This document shows, one piece after another, positions 47,077 through 57,679 of a DNA stretch of 64,000 nucleotides. Under the pieces are notes generated by a model. That model was not told the origin of the DNA, did no database searches, and saw nothing but the letters and a program-made list of their open reading frames with translations. The stretch is taken from contig NZ_AP026867.1 of NCBI RefSeq assembly GCF_026000115.1, forward strand, positions 2,201,501 through 2,265,500, in the 5' to 3' direction. Position 1 is the first letter of the stretch, and the number at the start of each line of letters is the position of its first letter. Position numbers and translations under genes: made by a program. The DNA is from Aureispira anguillae (GTDB lineage Bacteria > Bacteroidota > Bacteroidia > Chitinophagales > Saprospiraceae).

Positions 47077-49680
47077 TTATTCTTCAGACGTATTATTTGT
47101 ATTCTCTTCTGTATTTTCTGTAACGGTACCTTCTACTTCTTCTGTGTTCTCTTTATCTTCTTCCGCTTCTAATTGCCCGTCAATGATTAACCCAACATCA
47201 GCAATTGCATCTTTCTTTCTTAAGTCTATTAATTTGACTCCTTGAGTAGCTCTACCTGTTGTAGGAACATTTTTAACGGCTAGTCGAATGGTAATTCCAG
47301 ACTTGTTAATAATAACCATGTCGTCATTATCAGTAGCTGCTTTGATCGCAATTAAATTCCCCGTTTTTGCGGTGACATTAATTGTTTTTACTCCTTTTCC
47401 TCCTCTTGTTTGGGGACGGTATTCGTCCAACAAAGTACGTTTACCAATTCCATTTTCTGCAACTACTAAAATTGTTTTCTCATCCTCTTCAGCAACGCAA
47501 ACCATTCCAACAACTACATTATTCTCAAAATCGCCCAATTTGATTCCTTTGACACCTGTAGCCGTACGTCCCATTTCTCGAACGTCTTTCTCGTTGAATC
47601 GGATTGCTTTTCCTTCTCTAGTAGCTAAGATAATGTGGTTAGAACCATCTGTTAATTTCACCTCAATCAATTCATCATTTTCTCGAATCGTTAAGGCATT
47701 AACACCATTTGTACGAGGTCTAGAATAAGCTGTTATATCTGTTTTTTTAACGATACCATGCTTGGTAGCAAAAATCAGATTGTGCGACTTTAAGAATTCT
47801 TCATCCTTTAAGTTTTCAATAGGAATATAAGCCTTAATCTTATCCCCAGGTTGCAATTGCAGTAAGTTTTGAATTGCTCTACCTTTAGATGCTTTTGCTC
47901 CTTTGGGAACTTCGTAAACTCTTAGCCAATGACAACGCCCTTGAGCGGTAAAAAGAAGCAAATAATTATGAGTGTTGGTAACAAAGATATGTTCTACAAA
48001 ATCTTTGTCTCTAGTTTTAGCTGCGTTGGCGCCAACACCTCCACGAGATTGCGTTCTATATTCAGAAACAGAAGTGCGTTTGATATATCCTAAATGAGAA
48101 ATCGTCACAACAACTTTCTCATTTTCAATCATATCCTCTATGCTAATTTCACCTTCTGCATAAGTGATGTCTGTGCGACGTTCATCGCCATATTTATCGT
48201 TAACTTCTGTTAATTCTTCCTTGATAATGGAATAACGACGGCTTTCGTTTTCGATAATATCTGTCAAGTCAGCAATTAGGAGAATTAATTCGTTAAATTC
48301 GCCGATTAATTTATCTCGTTCCAAACCTGTTAAACGCTGCAAACGCATTTCTAAAATAGCTTTTGCTTGTTCTTCAGATAAGCGATTACCGTTCAATGGA
48401 TTTTCTCCCAAGAAGCTATCCAAAGCATCTCCTTTAGGGGTAAAATCGAAAGCCATCAATGCTTCTTTTGCTTCATCTGCATTTTTAGAAGCCCGAATTA
48501 GAGAAATAATTTCATCTAGGCGGTCTAACGCAGCTAACAAACCTTGCAATACATGTGCTCTTTTTGTTGCTTTATCTTTGTCAAACACAGCACGTTTGTA
48601 AATTACCTCCAAACGGAATTTAACAAACTCACGGATAATATCTTTGACATTTAATAGTTCTGGACGACCATCTACCAAACAGATATTATTAACTCCATAA
48701 GAAGATTGCAAAGGACTATATTTAAACAACTTGCTTAAAACAACATTAGGGCTTACATCACGTTTAAGTTCGATAACGATACGCATTCCCTTTCTATCCG
48801 ACTCATCTCTTAAGTCCGAAATGCCCTCTACCTTTTTAGAGTTTACCAACTCTGCAATTTTTACAATTAAGTTTGCTTTATTAACTTGGTAAGGTATTTC
48901 TGTAACAATGATTCGTTCCTTTCCTGACTTAGTTACTTCTATCTCTGTTTTTGCTCTAACAACAACTCTACCTCTACCAGTTGCCATTGCTTGATGCACT
49001 CCTTGAGTCCCATATATAGTTCCCCCTGTAGGAAAATCTGGCGCTTTGATATGCTCTATTAATTCTTCAATAGTAATATCATGGTTGTCAATATAAGCCA
49101 AAATTCCGTTGATGACTTCGCTAAGGTTATGCGGTAACATATTGGTTGCCATACCTACAGCAATTCCCGAAGCACCATTTACCAATAGACTTGGAATTTT
49201 TGTTGGCAACACTGTTGGTTCCTTTAATGAGTCATCAAAATTTAATTGGAAATCAACAGTATTCTTGCCCAAATCAGCCAAAAGTTCGTTGCTAATTCGC
49301 TCTAATTTCGCCTCGGTATAACGCATTGCTGCTGGGCTATCGCCATCAACAGAACCAAAGTTACCTTGACCGTTTACTAAAGGATAACGCAATGACCATG
49401 GTTGAGCCATACGAACCATCGTATCATATACCGATGTATCACCATGTGGATGGTATTTACCTAATACTTCCCCGACAATACGGGCAGATTTTTTGTGCCC
49501 TTTTGCAAATGTTAACCCTAGTTGCGACATGCCATACAAAACTCTACGATGTACAGGTTTTAATCCATCTCTAACGTCAGGCAACGCTCTAGAAACAATA
49601 ACCGACATTGAATAATCAATGTATGCCGATTTCATTTCCTCCTCAATATTAATTGGTATTATTTTTTGGGTTGAATCCAT
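47077..49680 (-). CDS. gyrA: DNA gyrase subunit A
   Basis: 867 aa, normal for GyrA. The catalytic tyrosine lies in AAMRYTEAK (about residues 117-125). The quinolone-determining region reads [18 protein letters not shown], with threonine where Escherichia coli has Ser83 and aspartate kept at the Asp87 place. The C-terminal beta-pinwheel carries a GyrA box-like QTRGGKG, which supports gyrase over topoisomerase IV. An acidic tail ([21 protein letters not shown]) ends the protein. It introduces negative supercoils with GyrB, which is not in the window. Confidence 0.96.
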   Translation of the reverse strand: MDSTQKIIPINIEEEMKSAYIDYSMSVIVSRALPDVRDGLKPVHRRVLYGMSQLGLTFAKGHKKSARIVGEVLGKYHPHGDTSVYDTMVRMAQPWSLRYPLVNGQGNFGSVDGDSPAAMRYTEAKLERISNELLADLGKNTVDFQLNFDDSLKEPTVLPTKIPSLLVNGASGIAVGMATNMLPHNLSEVINGILAYIDNHDITIEELIEHIKAPDFPTGGTIYGTQGVHQAMATGRGRVVVRAKTEIEVTKSGKERIIVTEIPYQVNKANLIVKIAELVNSKKVEGISDLRDESDRKGMRIVIELKRDVSPNVVLSKLFKYSPLQSSYGVNNICLVDGRPELLNVKDIIREFVKFRLEVIYKRAVFDKDKATKRAHVLQGLLAALDRLDEIISLIRASKNADEAKEALMAFDFTPKGDALDSFLGENPLNGNRLSEEQAKAILEMRLQRLTGLERDKLIGEFNELILLIADLTDIIENESRRYSIIKEELTEVNDKYGDERRTDITYAEGEISIEDMIENEKVVVTISHLGYIKRTSVSEYRTQSRGGVGANAAKTRDKDFVEHIFVTNTHNYLLLFTAQGRCHWLRVYEVPKGAKASKGRAIQNLLQLQPGDKIKAYIPIENLKDEEFLKSHNLIFATKHGIVKKTDITAYSRPRTNGVNALTIRENDELIEVKLTDGSNHIILATREGKAIRFNEKDVREMGRTATGVKGIKLGDFENNVVVGMVCVAEEDEKTILVVAENGIGKRTLLDEYRPQTRGGKGVKTINVTAKTGNLIAIKAATDNDDMVIINKSGITIRLAVKNVPTTGRATQGVKLIDLRKKDAIADVGLIIDGQLEAEEDKENTEEVEGTVTENTEENTNNTSEE

Positions 49681-49743
49681 ATTTTTTTTTAGTTTATTTT
49701 TTTCGAAACCTATTCTAATTAGGTCTTATTGAAGACAACCTTG

Positions 49744-49751
49744 CAAAGGTA
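49744..49751 (-). promoter_or_regulatory. -7 box of gyrA
   Basis: The minus strand reads TACCTTTG, an exact TAnnTTTG match, 64 bp before the gyrA start. The rest of 49752-50031 is very AT-rich; nothing else is supported. Confidence 0.5.
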
Positions 49752-50031
49752 CAAAAATACTATTAATAATCCTAATAAAAAAAAGATTAGAAAGCTTCAT
49801 AAATCTTTGTTAGTTATTGTGTTATAAATATTTTAATTTAAAATATTTTACTTGCTTTTTTTTCTGCTAAAATCCAGCTAATTTAATTCAAAAATAAGGC
49901 ACTTTTCCACTAAAAAAAGAGCCTAAGTTCTCTCAAAAATAAATCCGTAAAGTTCGCATAGATTCATTCGTTCATATCCTATATCTATATAAATTGTGTA
50001 ACTTGCTACAGTCTAGAAACGTAATACAAAT

Positions 50032-50835
50032 ATGAAGTATATTTTCCTATTCCTAATACTGCTCAATGTTCTCCATTCTAAAGCTCAATTAAGAGATTCA
50101 GATAATGATCCTGTTTTTGAAGCCAAATTCGATCTTCGGATGGATGGAGGAATTTCAATTCCTTTGGGTAAATACCGTTTATTAACGGACGAGAGCGATG
50201 ATAGATCTGCTGCTAATTATGGCGTTTACACAGAGCTCTCAGCAAGTTTAACTCCACTATCTACATCTCCTTGGCGAATGGGATTTTCGCTAGGATATAT
50301 CCACAATCCTTTTAAAGCAGCTCATTCCAAAATACAATACAATTTACCACTATTTAAGGGAACAAATTGGAATTCTTTTTACGGACTATTGGGAATTGGT
50401 TTTACGAGTGAAACAACGTTTTTTTATAGTGTACGGGTTGGAGCTGGTGTGATGGGGTATTCTGGTGGGAACATCACAAAAGGGAGCCTTACTTTGGATA
50501 CGATGCAAGTTCAAACGTGGAAGTACAAATTAAGCGCAGCGGGAGTCGTCCAAGCTAGTTTTTCAATAGGGTATCATTTTACATCTAAATTTAGTATGTT
50601 TGCAACCGCTACTATATTTTACGCCGCAGGTGTTCGAAAAGGCACATTATTGGACGAATTTTTTATAGTAGATTCAAAAAACACCCCCGCACGACCTGTC
50701 CTAGAACAAAACATAACCCAAATACAAAACCAAACGACCATTTTCACGCTCAATATAGGTCTAGGTCTCAAATACAAATTCTACGAAGCAGCAGAAAAAA
50801 TTCATTACAAATTTAATATTGAAAAAAACGAATGA
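50032..50835 (+). CDS. Outer-membrane beta-barrel-like protein
   Basis: 267 aa with a signal peptide (MKYIFLFLILLNVLHSKA). The mature part has alternating beta strands with aromatic ends (YGVYTELSASL, WRMGFSLGYI, FSVRVGAGVMGYSGG), like small porin-type barrels of Bacteroidota. No family name is certain. Its stop overlaps the start of the ChaN-like gene by 4 bp (ATGA), so the two are translationally coupled and probably act together at the outer membrane. Confidence 0.7.
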   Translation: MKYIFLFLILLNVLHSKAQLRDSDNDPVFEAKFDLRMDGGISIPLGKYRLLTDESDDRSAANYGVYTELSASLTPLSTSPWRMGFSLGYIHNPFKAAHSKIQYNLPLFKGTNWNSFYGLLGIGFTSETTFFYSVRVGAGVMGYSGGNITKGSLTLDTMQVQTWKYKLSAAGVVQASFSIGYHFTSKFSMFATATIFYAAGVRKGTLLDEFFIVDSKNTPARPVLEQNITQIQNQTTIFTLNIGLGLKYKFYEAAEKIHYKFNIEKNE

Positions 50836-51704
50836 CTTTAACAACTCGCATTTTATGTTTGTTACTAGCAACAAACATGGTTTATGCACAACAGCAACCA
50901 AAAGCTTACAAACTATTTAATCACAAAGGGAAAGAGGTAGCATACAATAAGATGCTCAAAGATCTAGAAAGTGCCGACATCGTCTTTTTTGGAGAATTGC
51001 ACAACAATCCAATTTGCCATTGGCTACAGCTAGAAATAACAAGAGATTTATATGCTCAAGAAAGTGAAAATTTGGTGCTAGGAGCAGAAATGTTTGAATC
51101 GGACAATCAGTTGCTACTTAACGAATATTTTTTGGGGTTCATTTCCGAAAAAAACTTCCAAAAAGAAACTAGATTATGGCCCAATTACAATACTGATTAC
51201 AAACCATTGGTTTCTTTCGCAAAAGAAAATAACCTAAGTTTTGTCGCAACGAATGTTCCTAGAAGGTATGCTTCTGCTGTATTCAAAAATGGTCTTAAGA
51301 GTTTAGAAAACTTGCCAGAATACTCAAAGGTATTTATTGCACCACTTCCCATCAAAGAAGATTATGACATTTCTTGTTACAAGGAAATGCTTGAAATGAA
51401 CACGCATGGAATGACAGAAGACCCCAAATATTATCCACAAGCCCAAATGATAAAAGACGCAACGATGGCTCACTTTATTTATGGCAACTGGAGCGAAGGT
51501 GAATTGTTTTTGCACTTTAATGGGGGATTTCACTCCGATAAAAAAGAAGGCATTGTTTGGTATCTTCGCCAAATCAATCCGAATCTAAAAATTGTGACCA
51601 TAAGCACGGTTGAACAAGAACAGGTAGACAAGCTGGATCAAGATTATTTAGGAAGAGGAGATTATATCTTAGCCATTCCAGAACGAATGACAAAAACTTA
51701 TTAA
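50832..51704 (+). CDS. ChaN-family (haem-binding uptake) protein
   Basis: 290 aa. A signal peptide (MTLTTRILCLLLATNMVYA) is followed by the ChaN fold. DIVFFGELHNNPICHWLQLE, LGAEMFESDNQ and FLHFNGGFHSDKKEGIVW are family signatures. ChaN proteins bind haem and act in iron uptake in several bacteria. There is no lipobox, so it is probably soluble in the periplasm or exported. It overlaps the barrel gene by 4 bp. A haem-uptake role for the pair is inference. Confidence 0.85.
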   Translation: MTLTTRILCLLLATNMVYAQQQPKAYKLFNHKGKEVAYNKMLKDLESADIVFFGELHNNPICHWLQLEITRDLYAQESENLVLGAEMFESDNQLLLNEYFLGFISEKNFQKETRLWPNYNTDYKPLVSFAKENNLSFVATNVPRRYASAVFKNGLKSLENLPEYSKVFIAPLPIKEDYDISCYKEMLEMNTHGMTEDPKYYPQAQMIKDATMAHFIYGNWSEGELFLHFNGGFHSDKKEGIVWYLRQINPNLKIVTISTVEQEQVDKLDQDYLGRGDYILAIPERMTKTY

Positions 51705-51710
51705 TAGTAG

Positions 51711-51752
51711 AAATGGGCAGGTAACAGCAAAAAGCTATCTGCCCATTTTTTT
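51711..51752. terminator. Terminator between converging genes
   Basis: AATGGGCAGGTAAC pairs with GTTATCTGCCCATT-like CTGCCCATT (51739-51747) at 12 of 14 positions, followed by seven T. It overlaps the end of the VWA gene (51751), so both strands can use it. Confidence 0.75.
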
Positions 51753-52893
51753 AGCGTTTGACAATATTGTTTTTTGCCATCCAAGTATGAATATCTGTCT
51801 TTTTTAGAGCAGCAGCCATCATACTTGGAAAAAGATCGGGCGTGCAAGCAAAAACAGGAATCCCCATACTATAATAACGGGCAGCTACATGCTTATCATA
51901 AATAGGAGCCCCTTCATCATTCAACGCCAGCAAAGAAATAAAATTTACTCCCTTCTTCCGTATATTTTGAGCTTGTTGAAGCATTCGTTCCTCATTTCCC
52001 CCTTCATACAAATCAGAGATTAAAATAAGAACGGTATCATCTGGTCTTTTTATTAAGGTTTCTACATAGTTGAGCGCTTTGTGAATATCTGTCCCTCCCC
52101 CTAATTGGGTGCCAAATAGCAAATCAACAGGATCGTCCATTTCTTTAGTTAAGTCTGCAACAGCAGTATCAAAAACAACCATGTGTGTCTTGATCGCAGG
52201 TAAAGAAGCCAGAACCGCAGCAAAAATGCTAGAGTAAACGACAGAACTAGCCATTGATCCACTTTGGTCGATACAGAGGATAATTTCTTTTAGTGCTTGC
52301 CCTTTTCTACCATAACCGATTAATTGGTGAGGGATAATGGTTTTGTAATCTGTTTGGTAGTGTTTGAGATTCGCACGAATAGTTTTGCCCCAATTAATTT
52401 CTTTGAATTTTGGGCGTCTATTCCGAACGGTTTGATTTAAAGCTCCCTTTATTGCTTCTAGCAAGGGGTATTCCAATCGTTTTTTTAAATCCTCTACTAC
52501 TTTTTGAATGACTAAGCGTGCGGTTTCTTTTGTCTTGGAAGGAATGACTTGATTTAGAGACAATAAAGTCCCTACTAGATGCACATCTGCTTCCACATTG
52601 TTCAACAATTCGGGTTCTAATAACATTTGTTTTAACCCTAAGTTATCCAGCGCATCTTTTTGCATCACTTGAACGACCTGAGTTGGGAAATATTTCCGAA
52701 TATCGCCAAGCCAACGATTCACTTTTGGGGCAGAACTACCTAAACCTCCCTTTTGTCCTGTTTCATAAAGAGCATCCAAGGCAGCGTCCATTTCCATACC
52801 TTCTACTCCCAAAGCAACTTGCTCCTCTTCTTCGGCTTTCTTTCCTAAAATAAGCCTCCAACGTTGTGAACGGTCAAAGCGAATACTTTCCAT
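51751..52893 (-). CDS. VWA-domain protein, probable partner of the MoxR ATPase
   Basis: 380 aa from ATG 52893 (MESIRFDRSQRWRLILGKK). A longer in-frame start at 52947 is rejected because it overlaps the terminator of the upstream gene. The N-terminal half is helical. The VWA domain starts at about residue 215, and the MIDAS metal site reads DQSGSMASS with GGGTDIHKAL and ISDLYEGG. The match is to the VWA proteins (YehP-like, CoxE-like) encoded with YehL-like AAA+ and DUF5682 genes. The ATPase of that set is at 7704-8789, far from this gene. The complex probably remodels a protein or inserts metal; the target is unknown. Confidence 0.85.
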   Translation of the reverse strand: MESIRFDRSQRWRLILGKKAEEEEQVALGVEGMEMDAALDALYETGQKGGLGSSAPKVNRWLGDIRKYFPTQVVQVMQKDALDNLGLKQMLLEPELLNNVEADVHLVGTLLSLNQVIPSKTKETARLVIQKVVEDLKKRLEYPLLEAIKGALNQTVRNRRPKFKEINWGKTIRANLKHYQTDYKTIIPHQLIGYGRKGQALKEIILCIDQSGSMASSVVYSSIFAAVLASLPAIKTHMVVFDTAVADLTKEMDDPVDLLFGTQLGGGTDIHKALNYVETLIKRPDDTVLILISDLYEGGNEERMLQQAQNIRKKGVNFISLLALNDEGAPIYDKHVAARYYSMGIPVFACTPDLFPSMMAAALKKTDIHTWMAKNNIVKR

Positions 52894-52930
52894 AGCATTA
52901 CAATAATTAATAAGATTTGTTTGATGGCAA

Positions 52931-52956
52931 CAAAAAAGGAGCGGCAAGCGCTCCTT
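52931..52956 (-). terminator. Terminator of the MORN-repeat gene
   Basis: AAGGAGCG (52936-52943) pairs with CGCTCCTT (52949-52956). On the minus strand a six-T run follows. It is 37 bp past the stop at 52993. Confidence 0.8.
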
Positions 52957-52992
52957 ATCATTTTCTTGAAAATAACTCCTAAAGTTATTTAT

Positions 52993-53955
52993 TTATGGCA
53001 TTTCAACCGTCAACAACTGACCATTTGAATATTTTTCGGATTTAGTTACGGTGCCATCTTTATACCAATAAGTCCAATAGCCTACTCTTGTTTGAGACCA
53101 TTGATGTATACTTAACGATTGGGGCATAGTCGATTTTCCCTGTACTTTTACTTGACCGTTGGGCCAATAATTTTTAATCGATATTTTTTTATCGTCTGTT
53201 AATTCAATTATTTCCCATAACAACTTTCCTTCCTCTGTCCATTCTCTATATTCGCCGCTCATCACATTATTAATAGAGAAAAATTCCCGTTGTTTATTCC
53301 CGTTAGAATACCAAGAGCGATAAGAACCGTGTACTCTTGTGTTTTTCATCATTACATCTTCTTCCTTTTGCCCATTCTCATACCAGCGTTTAACACGCCC
53401 ATATTGCTGTCCATTTTTATAAGGGATAGCAGATTTTTTTTGTCCGCTAGCATACCATTCTATTTCCATAGAACGACCATTGCCCTCGTTAATGGTTTCG
53501 TACTTTAGCCAACCTTCCTTAGCCCAAATTTTCTTATTCCCCATTGGCTTACACTCTACATATTGGGTTTCTTCCATCTTCTCACCAGATTTGTACCATT
53601 TGGTAAGCAATCCCTCTGGGCAACCATCTTTGTAGGTTATGGTACCTTTCTTTTGACCATTGCTATAGTAAAATGTCCATTTTCCATTGCGAACAGAAGA
53701 CTTATCATCAATGGCAGATTTTTTTCCTTTTCGGATTACATGGATTGTTTTTCCTGCTTCTTTTCCATTGTAAGTACCTTCTGCTTCTAACTTTCCATTG
53801 GCATAATAGTACTTCCAAAGACCTGTTTTAAACTTCGCAGAACTATACGCCCCCTCAGATTTAGTCGTTCCATCGTCATAAAATTCTTTTTTTATATCTT
53901 GGGACATTGACTGAAAAAAGAGTAGAGTACAAAAAATCGTAGTGAATATTCTCAT
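52993..53955 (-). CDS. MORN_2-repeat (YwqK-like) secreted protein
   Basis: 320 aa from ATG 53955 (MRIFTTIFCTLLFFQSMSQ), which gives a signal peptide. An open extension to 54018 is unlikely to be used. About ten MORN-variant repeats of about 23-25 residues (for example YYSNGQKKGTITYKDG, WYENGQKEEDVMMKN) make up the mature part. Homologues are often labelled YwqK-family antitoxin; no toxin gene is adjacent and export argues against that role. The function is unknown. Confidence 0.82.
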   Translation of the reverse strand: MRIFTTIFCTLLFFQSMSQDIKKEFYDDGTTKSEGAYSSAKFKTGLWKYYYANGKLEAEGTYNGKEAGKTIHVIRKGKKSAIDDKSSVRNGKWTFYYSNGQKKGTITYKDGCPEGLLTKWYKSGEKMEETQYVECKPMGNKKIWAKEGWLKYETINEGNGRSMEIEWYASGQKKSAIPYKNGQQYGRVKRWYENGQKEEDVMMKNTRVHGSYRSWYSNGNKQREFFSINNVMSGEYREWTEEGKLLWEIIELTDDKKISIKNYWPNGQVKVQGKSTMPQSLSIHQWSQTRVGYWTYWYKDGTVTKSEKYSNGQLLTVEMP

Positions 53956-54112
53956 TATAAAGGGAATTTGCTCGTAAATTGGTTTGTAGGGACAGTTGAA
54001 TAAGAACAAAATTAACATTTTTTTGAAAAAAAATAAATAAGACCAATTTTTACTTCCGTGAAAGGACGTTTTTTCCCTATAAATCGAGCTTTTTCGGATA
54101 AATACCTCTATT

Positions 54113-56950
54113 TTAATTGTTTGACCTTATAATGTGAATATAACCTTTTAGTGGTTTTATAGCCTCGCAAGACATACAATTTTGTTCCACACCACAGGTA
54201 TAAAAATAAACCCCTTCAGGTAAATCTTGTCCTGTGTTTTGATCTTTCCCATCCCAATTGATCTCAGGATCCTCCGTTTCGAAAACAACTTGTCCCCAAC
54301 GATTGGTTACTTTAAATCTTACCTTATTTATGTATCGGTATAACAGGCAAGGTTTAAAAAGATCATTCGCTCCATCTCCATTAGGAGTAAATGTATTGGG
54401 CAAATCGTAAAACGGGCAATTATCTGTTCGGATTAAGGTACTAGGATCGCTTTCGTTCCCTCCACCATTTACTTCAATGGAGTCAATAGAAGTAATGTAA
54501 TAACAACCTGCTAGATTTGTTGGTGAAGGCACATGAGTAAATGACGTATCTGTCAATCCTTGCGATTCATAGACTAGTGTATAATTACCATCGCAATATG
54601 GCGCAAAATAAACCTTGAAGCTCGCAACATCGTTCGCACAAGAATCCATATTGTTTGACCAAGTAATTTGGTTGTATAAAAAATCTGGGTCTGTTATAGT
54701 CCCTTGGCAAGGTAACCGATCTGGATTATTGGCATCATCTTGAAGCGTATTGCAACTAGAAATAGCTATAATAGCTGAAGCATTAGGTGGACAAGGAGCA
54801 ATCGTATCCAAGGGAGTTCCACAAGCTTTTTGCGATTTATTAAACAAAGAATCGGGGGTGTTATTTGTATTGTATGAACCAATACTCATTACCCTATAAC
54901 AATAATTCTCGCCATTAACAAGCCCTCTGTGCTGGTAGGTTGCTGTAGTGACGGTATCTAAAATTATATAGCTATTGCTCCCCAAAGGAACTTCTTGATA
55001 AACTACATAAGCTGAGTTTTGCCATGGAACCATTTCTGACCAAGAGAGATTATTTTGTTGGTTGGTAGATGCCACATTTAGGAAAATAGAAGAAGCACTT
55101 TTTGTTGTTCCAATGGTATCTGTCCCTGCAAAAAACATCACCCGATAACTATATGGTGTATTCTCGGTATTCAAACCTAAAGCGGTAAAAAAAGTATCGT
55201 TAGCCAAATAGAAAGCACTGTAGGTTGGTGAAGAAAAAATAGGAACAGTACTAAAGTTGTTTCCTGCCATGTCATCCGATTGATACAATTCATAACGGTA
55301 GGGAGGCGGATTCATTATGGTGTCTAATTCCGTTGCAATGGGTTTCGTCCAGCGCACAAATATTTCTCCAGCAGTAGTGCTAGTCGCATTAACATCCACA
55401 TTGATAAGAGCTGGTAAATCTTCCCTTGTTTCTATGCATACTTCATCTGATGTTTTCCCCGAAACAGGGCTGTGATAATTAGTTATCGTGCCATTATAAT
55501 AAATGGGCGTTGCAAATTCACCTAGAATTCTATAACTATAAGAGGTTCCATTCTGAATGCTGTTATCAATATAAGTATAACTTCCCCCAGTTGCAGTTGT
55601 AATATACCCTGTGTTAATCTGGCTGTAACCATGCCCGTCTAAACCTATCTCACAGGTGTCGGGCTCAAAATTATCACAACCTATTTTTCGCCACACTGTA
55701 AAACCAAAAAAGTTAACTGCATTCTCACAAACATAAGGCGCATCCCAAGTTAATGTTGCAGAATTGGTTCCGACTGTTGCTTGTAAATTTTGAGGAGGCG
55801 GCGCTATTACTTTTATTCTAACCACCTTAAAGGTTGCCAAAGAAGCGTTGACCCCTCCTTGGGAATAATCGTCTTTAGCTTTAAATACCACTTGCCAAGG
55901 CTGTTTTTGGACATGCTCACAAACGGTTTGCCAACGAAAAGTACTGGTCAACGGAAAACCTACAGGAGCAGTACCCGTAACATTCGAGAATGTTGCAGGA
56001 GATGTAATTGTTGATGCTAATGGACCTCCTGTTGCTGTCAAGGTAACCAATTGGAGCGGGAGGTCTTGATCCCATGCTTCTACATCAAATTCAACCAATT
56101 CTCCAGCTTCTACACATATTTCTGAAACAACTTCCAGTTCGGGAGGGCGATTAATGGCATTTTCTATTTTTATTTGAATATCTCTTACAATTCCCCCTAG
56201 ATATTGACCATTTCGATAAGATTTAACAAGAATAGCAATGTTATATTCCCCTTCCTTTCGAGGAGCATTCCAAGTAAATAACCCTGTATGAACGTCAAAA
56301 GAATATTGATTGTTTGCCCCTGGAGATATATCCGTTACCTGTTGATAACCTGGTACTGTTACCCCTCGATCTTGCATAGGTGTGATTAGTTCATAGGCAA
56401 TGCTATCTCCATCGGGATCATAGCCATTGGGCGTATGCTGGAAAACCTGTCCGACAACTCCAAAATCAACAGGTTTTTCTAATAAAATGGGCGAACTATT
56501 GTAACCAAAAAAGGAAGGATTAAATAAAAACACCTCTGTTTGAAGAAAGAATTGGACATTGATAGAAGCTCCTCCATTAATGTTCAAAATATTATCATTT
56601 CGATTGGGGTCTTGCATAGAAATTACATAAGGCTGCCCTGGAACAGGATTCGCACCAGGATAAGCATGAACGCCAACATAGATGTTCTCTTGGATGTCAT
56701 TAAACACCATCGTCATGTTCGTTCTTAAAATCTCTTCCTCTGGAGAACCATCCCCCCAATCAACGGTCAAACGATCTCTATCTGCTTGCGCACTTTGACC
56801 ACTTACTTTTGTATAAGTAGTGATGGTTAATTCAATTGTATTTTGCCCAATTTGGCGATAGGTCATTTCTCCTGATCGGTTATGGGTAGCCCAAAGAGAA
56901 ACTGGTAATATGGTGAGAAGAAATAATAATAAACTAAGCTGTCTTTCCAT
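54113..56950 (-). CDS. T9SS type B (CHU_C-like) secreted protein
   Basis: 945 aa from ATG 56950 (MERQLSLLLFLLTILPVSLWA), a good signal peptide. An N-terminal module of the HNRSGEMTYRQIG type is common in gliding bacteria. A cadherin/PKD-like part (about 280-400) is followed by fibronectin type III domains (about 400-800), starting near PPQNLQATVGTNSATLTWDAP. The C-terminal 85 residues (DLPNTFTPNGDGANDLFKP, VTNRWGQVVFETED, GVYFYTC) are a type B / gliding-motility-associated sorting domain, which targets proteins through T9SS with a different surface attachment than type A. Adhesion is likely. Confidence 0.9.
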   Translation of the reverse strand: MERQLSLLLFLLTILPVSLWATHNRSGEMTYRQIGQNTIELTITTYTKVSGQSAQADRDRLTVDWGDGSPEEEILRTNMTMVFNDIQENIYVGVHAYPGANPVPGQPYVISMQDPNRNDNILNINGGASINVQFFLQTEVFLFNPSFFGYNSSPILLEKPVDFGVVGQVFQHTPNGYDPDGDSIAYELITPMQDRGVTVPGYQQVTDISPGANNQYSFDVHTGLFTWNAPRKEGEYNIAILVKSYRNGQYLGGIVRDIQIKIENAINRPPELEVVSEICVEAGELVEFDVEAWDQDLPLQLVTLTATGGPLASTITSPATFSNVTGTAPVGFPLTSTFRWQTVCEHVQKQPWQVVFKAKDDYSQGGVNASLATFKVVRIKVIAPPPQNLQATVGTNSATLTWDAPYVCENAVNFFGFTVWRKIGCDNFEPDTCEIGLDGHGYSQINTGYITTATGGSYTYIDNSIQNGTSYSYRILGEFATPIYYNGTITNYHSPVSGKTSDEVCIETREDLPALINVDVNATSTTAGEIFVRWTKPIATELDTIMNPPPYRYELYQSDDMAGNNFSTVPIFSSPTYSAFYLANDTFFTALGLNTENTPYSYRVMFFAGTDTIGTTKSASSIFLNVASTNQQNNLSWSEMVPWQNSAYVVYQEVPLGSNSYIILDTVTTATYQHRGLVNGENYCYRVMSIGSYNTNNTPDSLFNKSQKACGTPLDTIAPCPPNASAIIAISSCNTLQDDANNPDRLPCQGTITDPDFLYNQITWSNNMDSCANDVASFKVYFAPYCDGNYTLVYESQGLTDTSFTHVPSPTNLAGCYYITSIDSIEVNGGGNESDPSTLIRTDNCPFYDLPNTFTPNGDGANDLFKPCLLYRYINKVRFKVTNRWGQVVFETEDPEINWDGKDQNTGQDLPEGVYFYTCGVEQNCMSCEAIKPLKGYIHIIRSNN

Positions 56951-57148
56951 TGTAATATCCCGTTGAATGAATGTCAATTCTTACTAGCACTTTAATACAA
57001 AGCTACTACAAAAACCGCCCCAAACTCAAGGATTACAAATCGATTGTTTGAGACGGCTATACTATATTATAAACTCTATTTTGGTAAAGTTAGTTGGTCT
57101 GTGGTTGTAAAAGATTCTAATTTTAACGATTAGTTGGAAGAACAAGCT

Positions 57149-57544
57149 TTAAGAATCTTTAAACCGATCGATCTTTCTTCTATCTTTTTTGGTTGGGCGC
57201 CCCAATCCTTTTTCTCGAACTTCGAGATTCCCACTATTAAACAAATACCAGTCTTTAAATTTATTCAATTCTTCCTCTGGGGTCAAATTTTCATAACAAG
57301 GCTCTGCTAGTTTTGCAGAAACACGTTTTTCTAGTAAATCCACTACTTTAAAAACCATGTTATACCCTTCTTTTTTTACTTCTAAAGTCATTCCTCGCTC
57401 AATAGAATAAGAAGGTTTTAATGGAGTACCATCCAAAGTAACTTTATTGCTTTTGCAAGCATTGGTGGCCAAGGTACGACTTTTGAATATTCGAACTGCC
57501 CAAAGCCATTTGTCTACTCGTACTTTATCTAAATTCGATGCCAT
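57149..57544 (-). CDS. hslR: S4-domain RNA-binding protein, HslR-like
   Basis: 131 aa from ATG 57544 (MASNLDKVRVDKWLWAVRIFKSR), the family's usual start. The S4 domain occupies about 8-65, with RVDKWLWAVRIFKSRTLA and the loop KVTLDGTPLKPS. The basic tail (GLGRPTKKDRRKIDRF) is typical of HslR (Hsp15), which binds stalled 50S subunits carrying peptidyl-tRNA. The symbol is from family resemblance. Confidence 0.88.
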   Translation of the reverse strand: MASNLDKVRVDKWLWAVRIFKSRTLATNACKSNKVTLDGTPLKPSYSIERGMTLEVKKEGYNMVFKVVDLLEKRVSAKLAEPCYENLTPEEELNKFKDWYLFNSGNLEVREKGLGRPTKKDRRKIDRFKDS

Positions 57545-57612
57545 TTTAAATTTTAATTGAATTAAAAGAAGCAGCAAAATAAATTTGATACAATTATTTT
57601 AGGCTACCCCTT

Positions 57613-57657
57613 CAAAAAATAAACCTGCTAGAATGAAAATTACACTAGCAGGTTTAT
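57613..57657 (-). terminator. Terminator of the Bax-inhibitor-1 family gene
   Basis: ATAAACCTGCTAG (57619-57631) pairs exactly with CTAGCAGGTTTAT (57645-57657). On the minus strand a T run follows. It is 23 bp past the stop at 57680. Confidence 0.88.
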
Positions 57658-57679
57658 ATCTATAATTTTAGGGAATGTC

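Noticed and set aside
52893-52947. Longer start for the VWA protein
   Set aside because: The extension overlaps the terminator hairpin of the upstream gene and reads as non-coding.
52993-53955. Toxin-antitoxin role of the YwqK-like protein
   Set aside because: It has a signal peptide and no neighbouring toxin; the name comes from family labels only.
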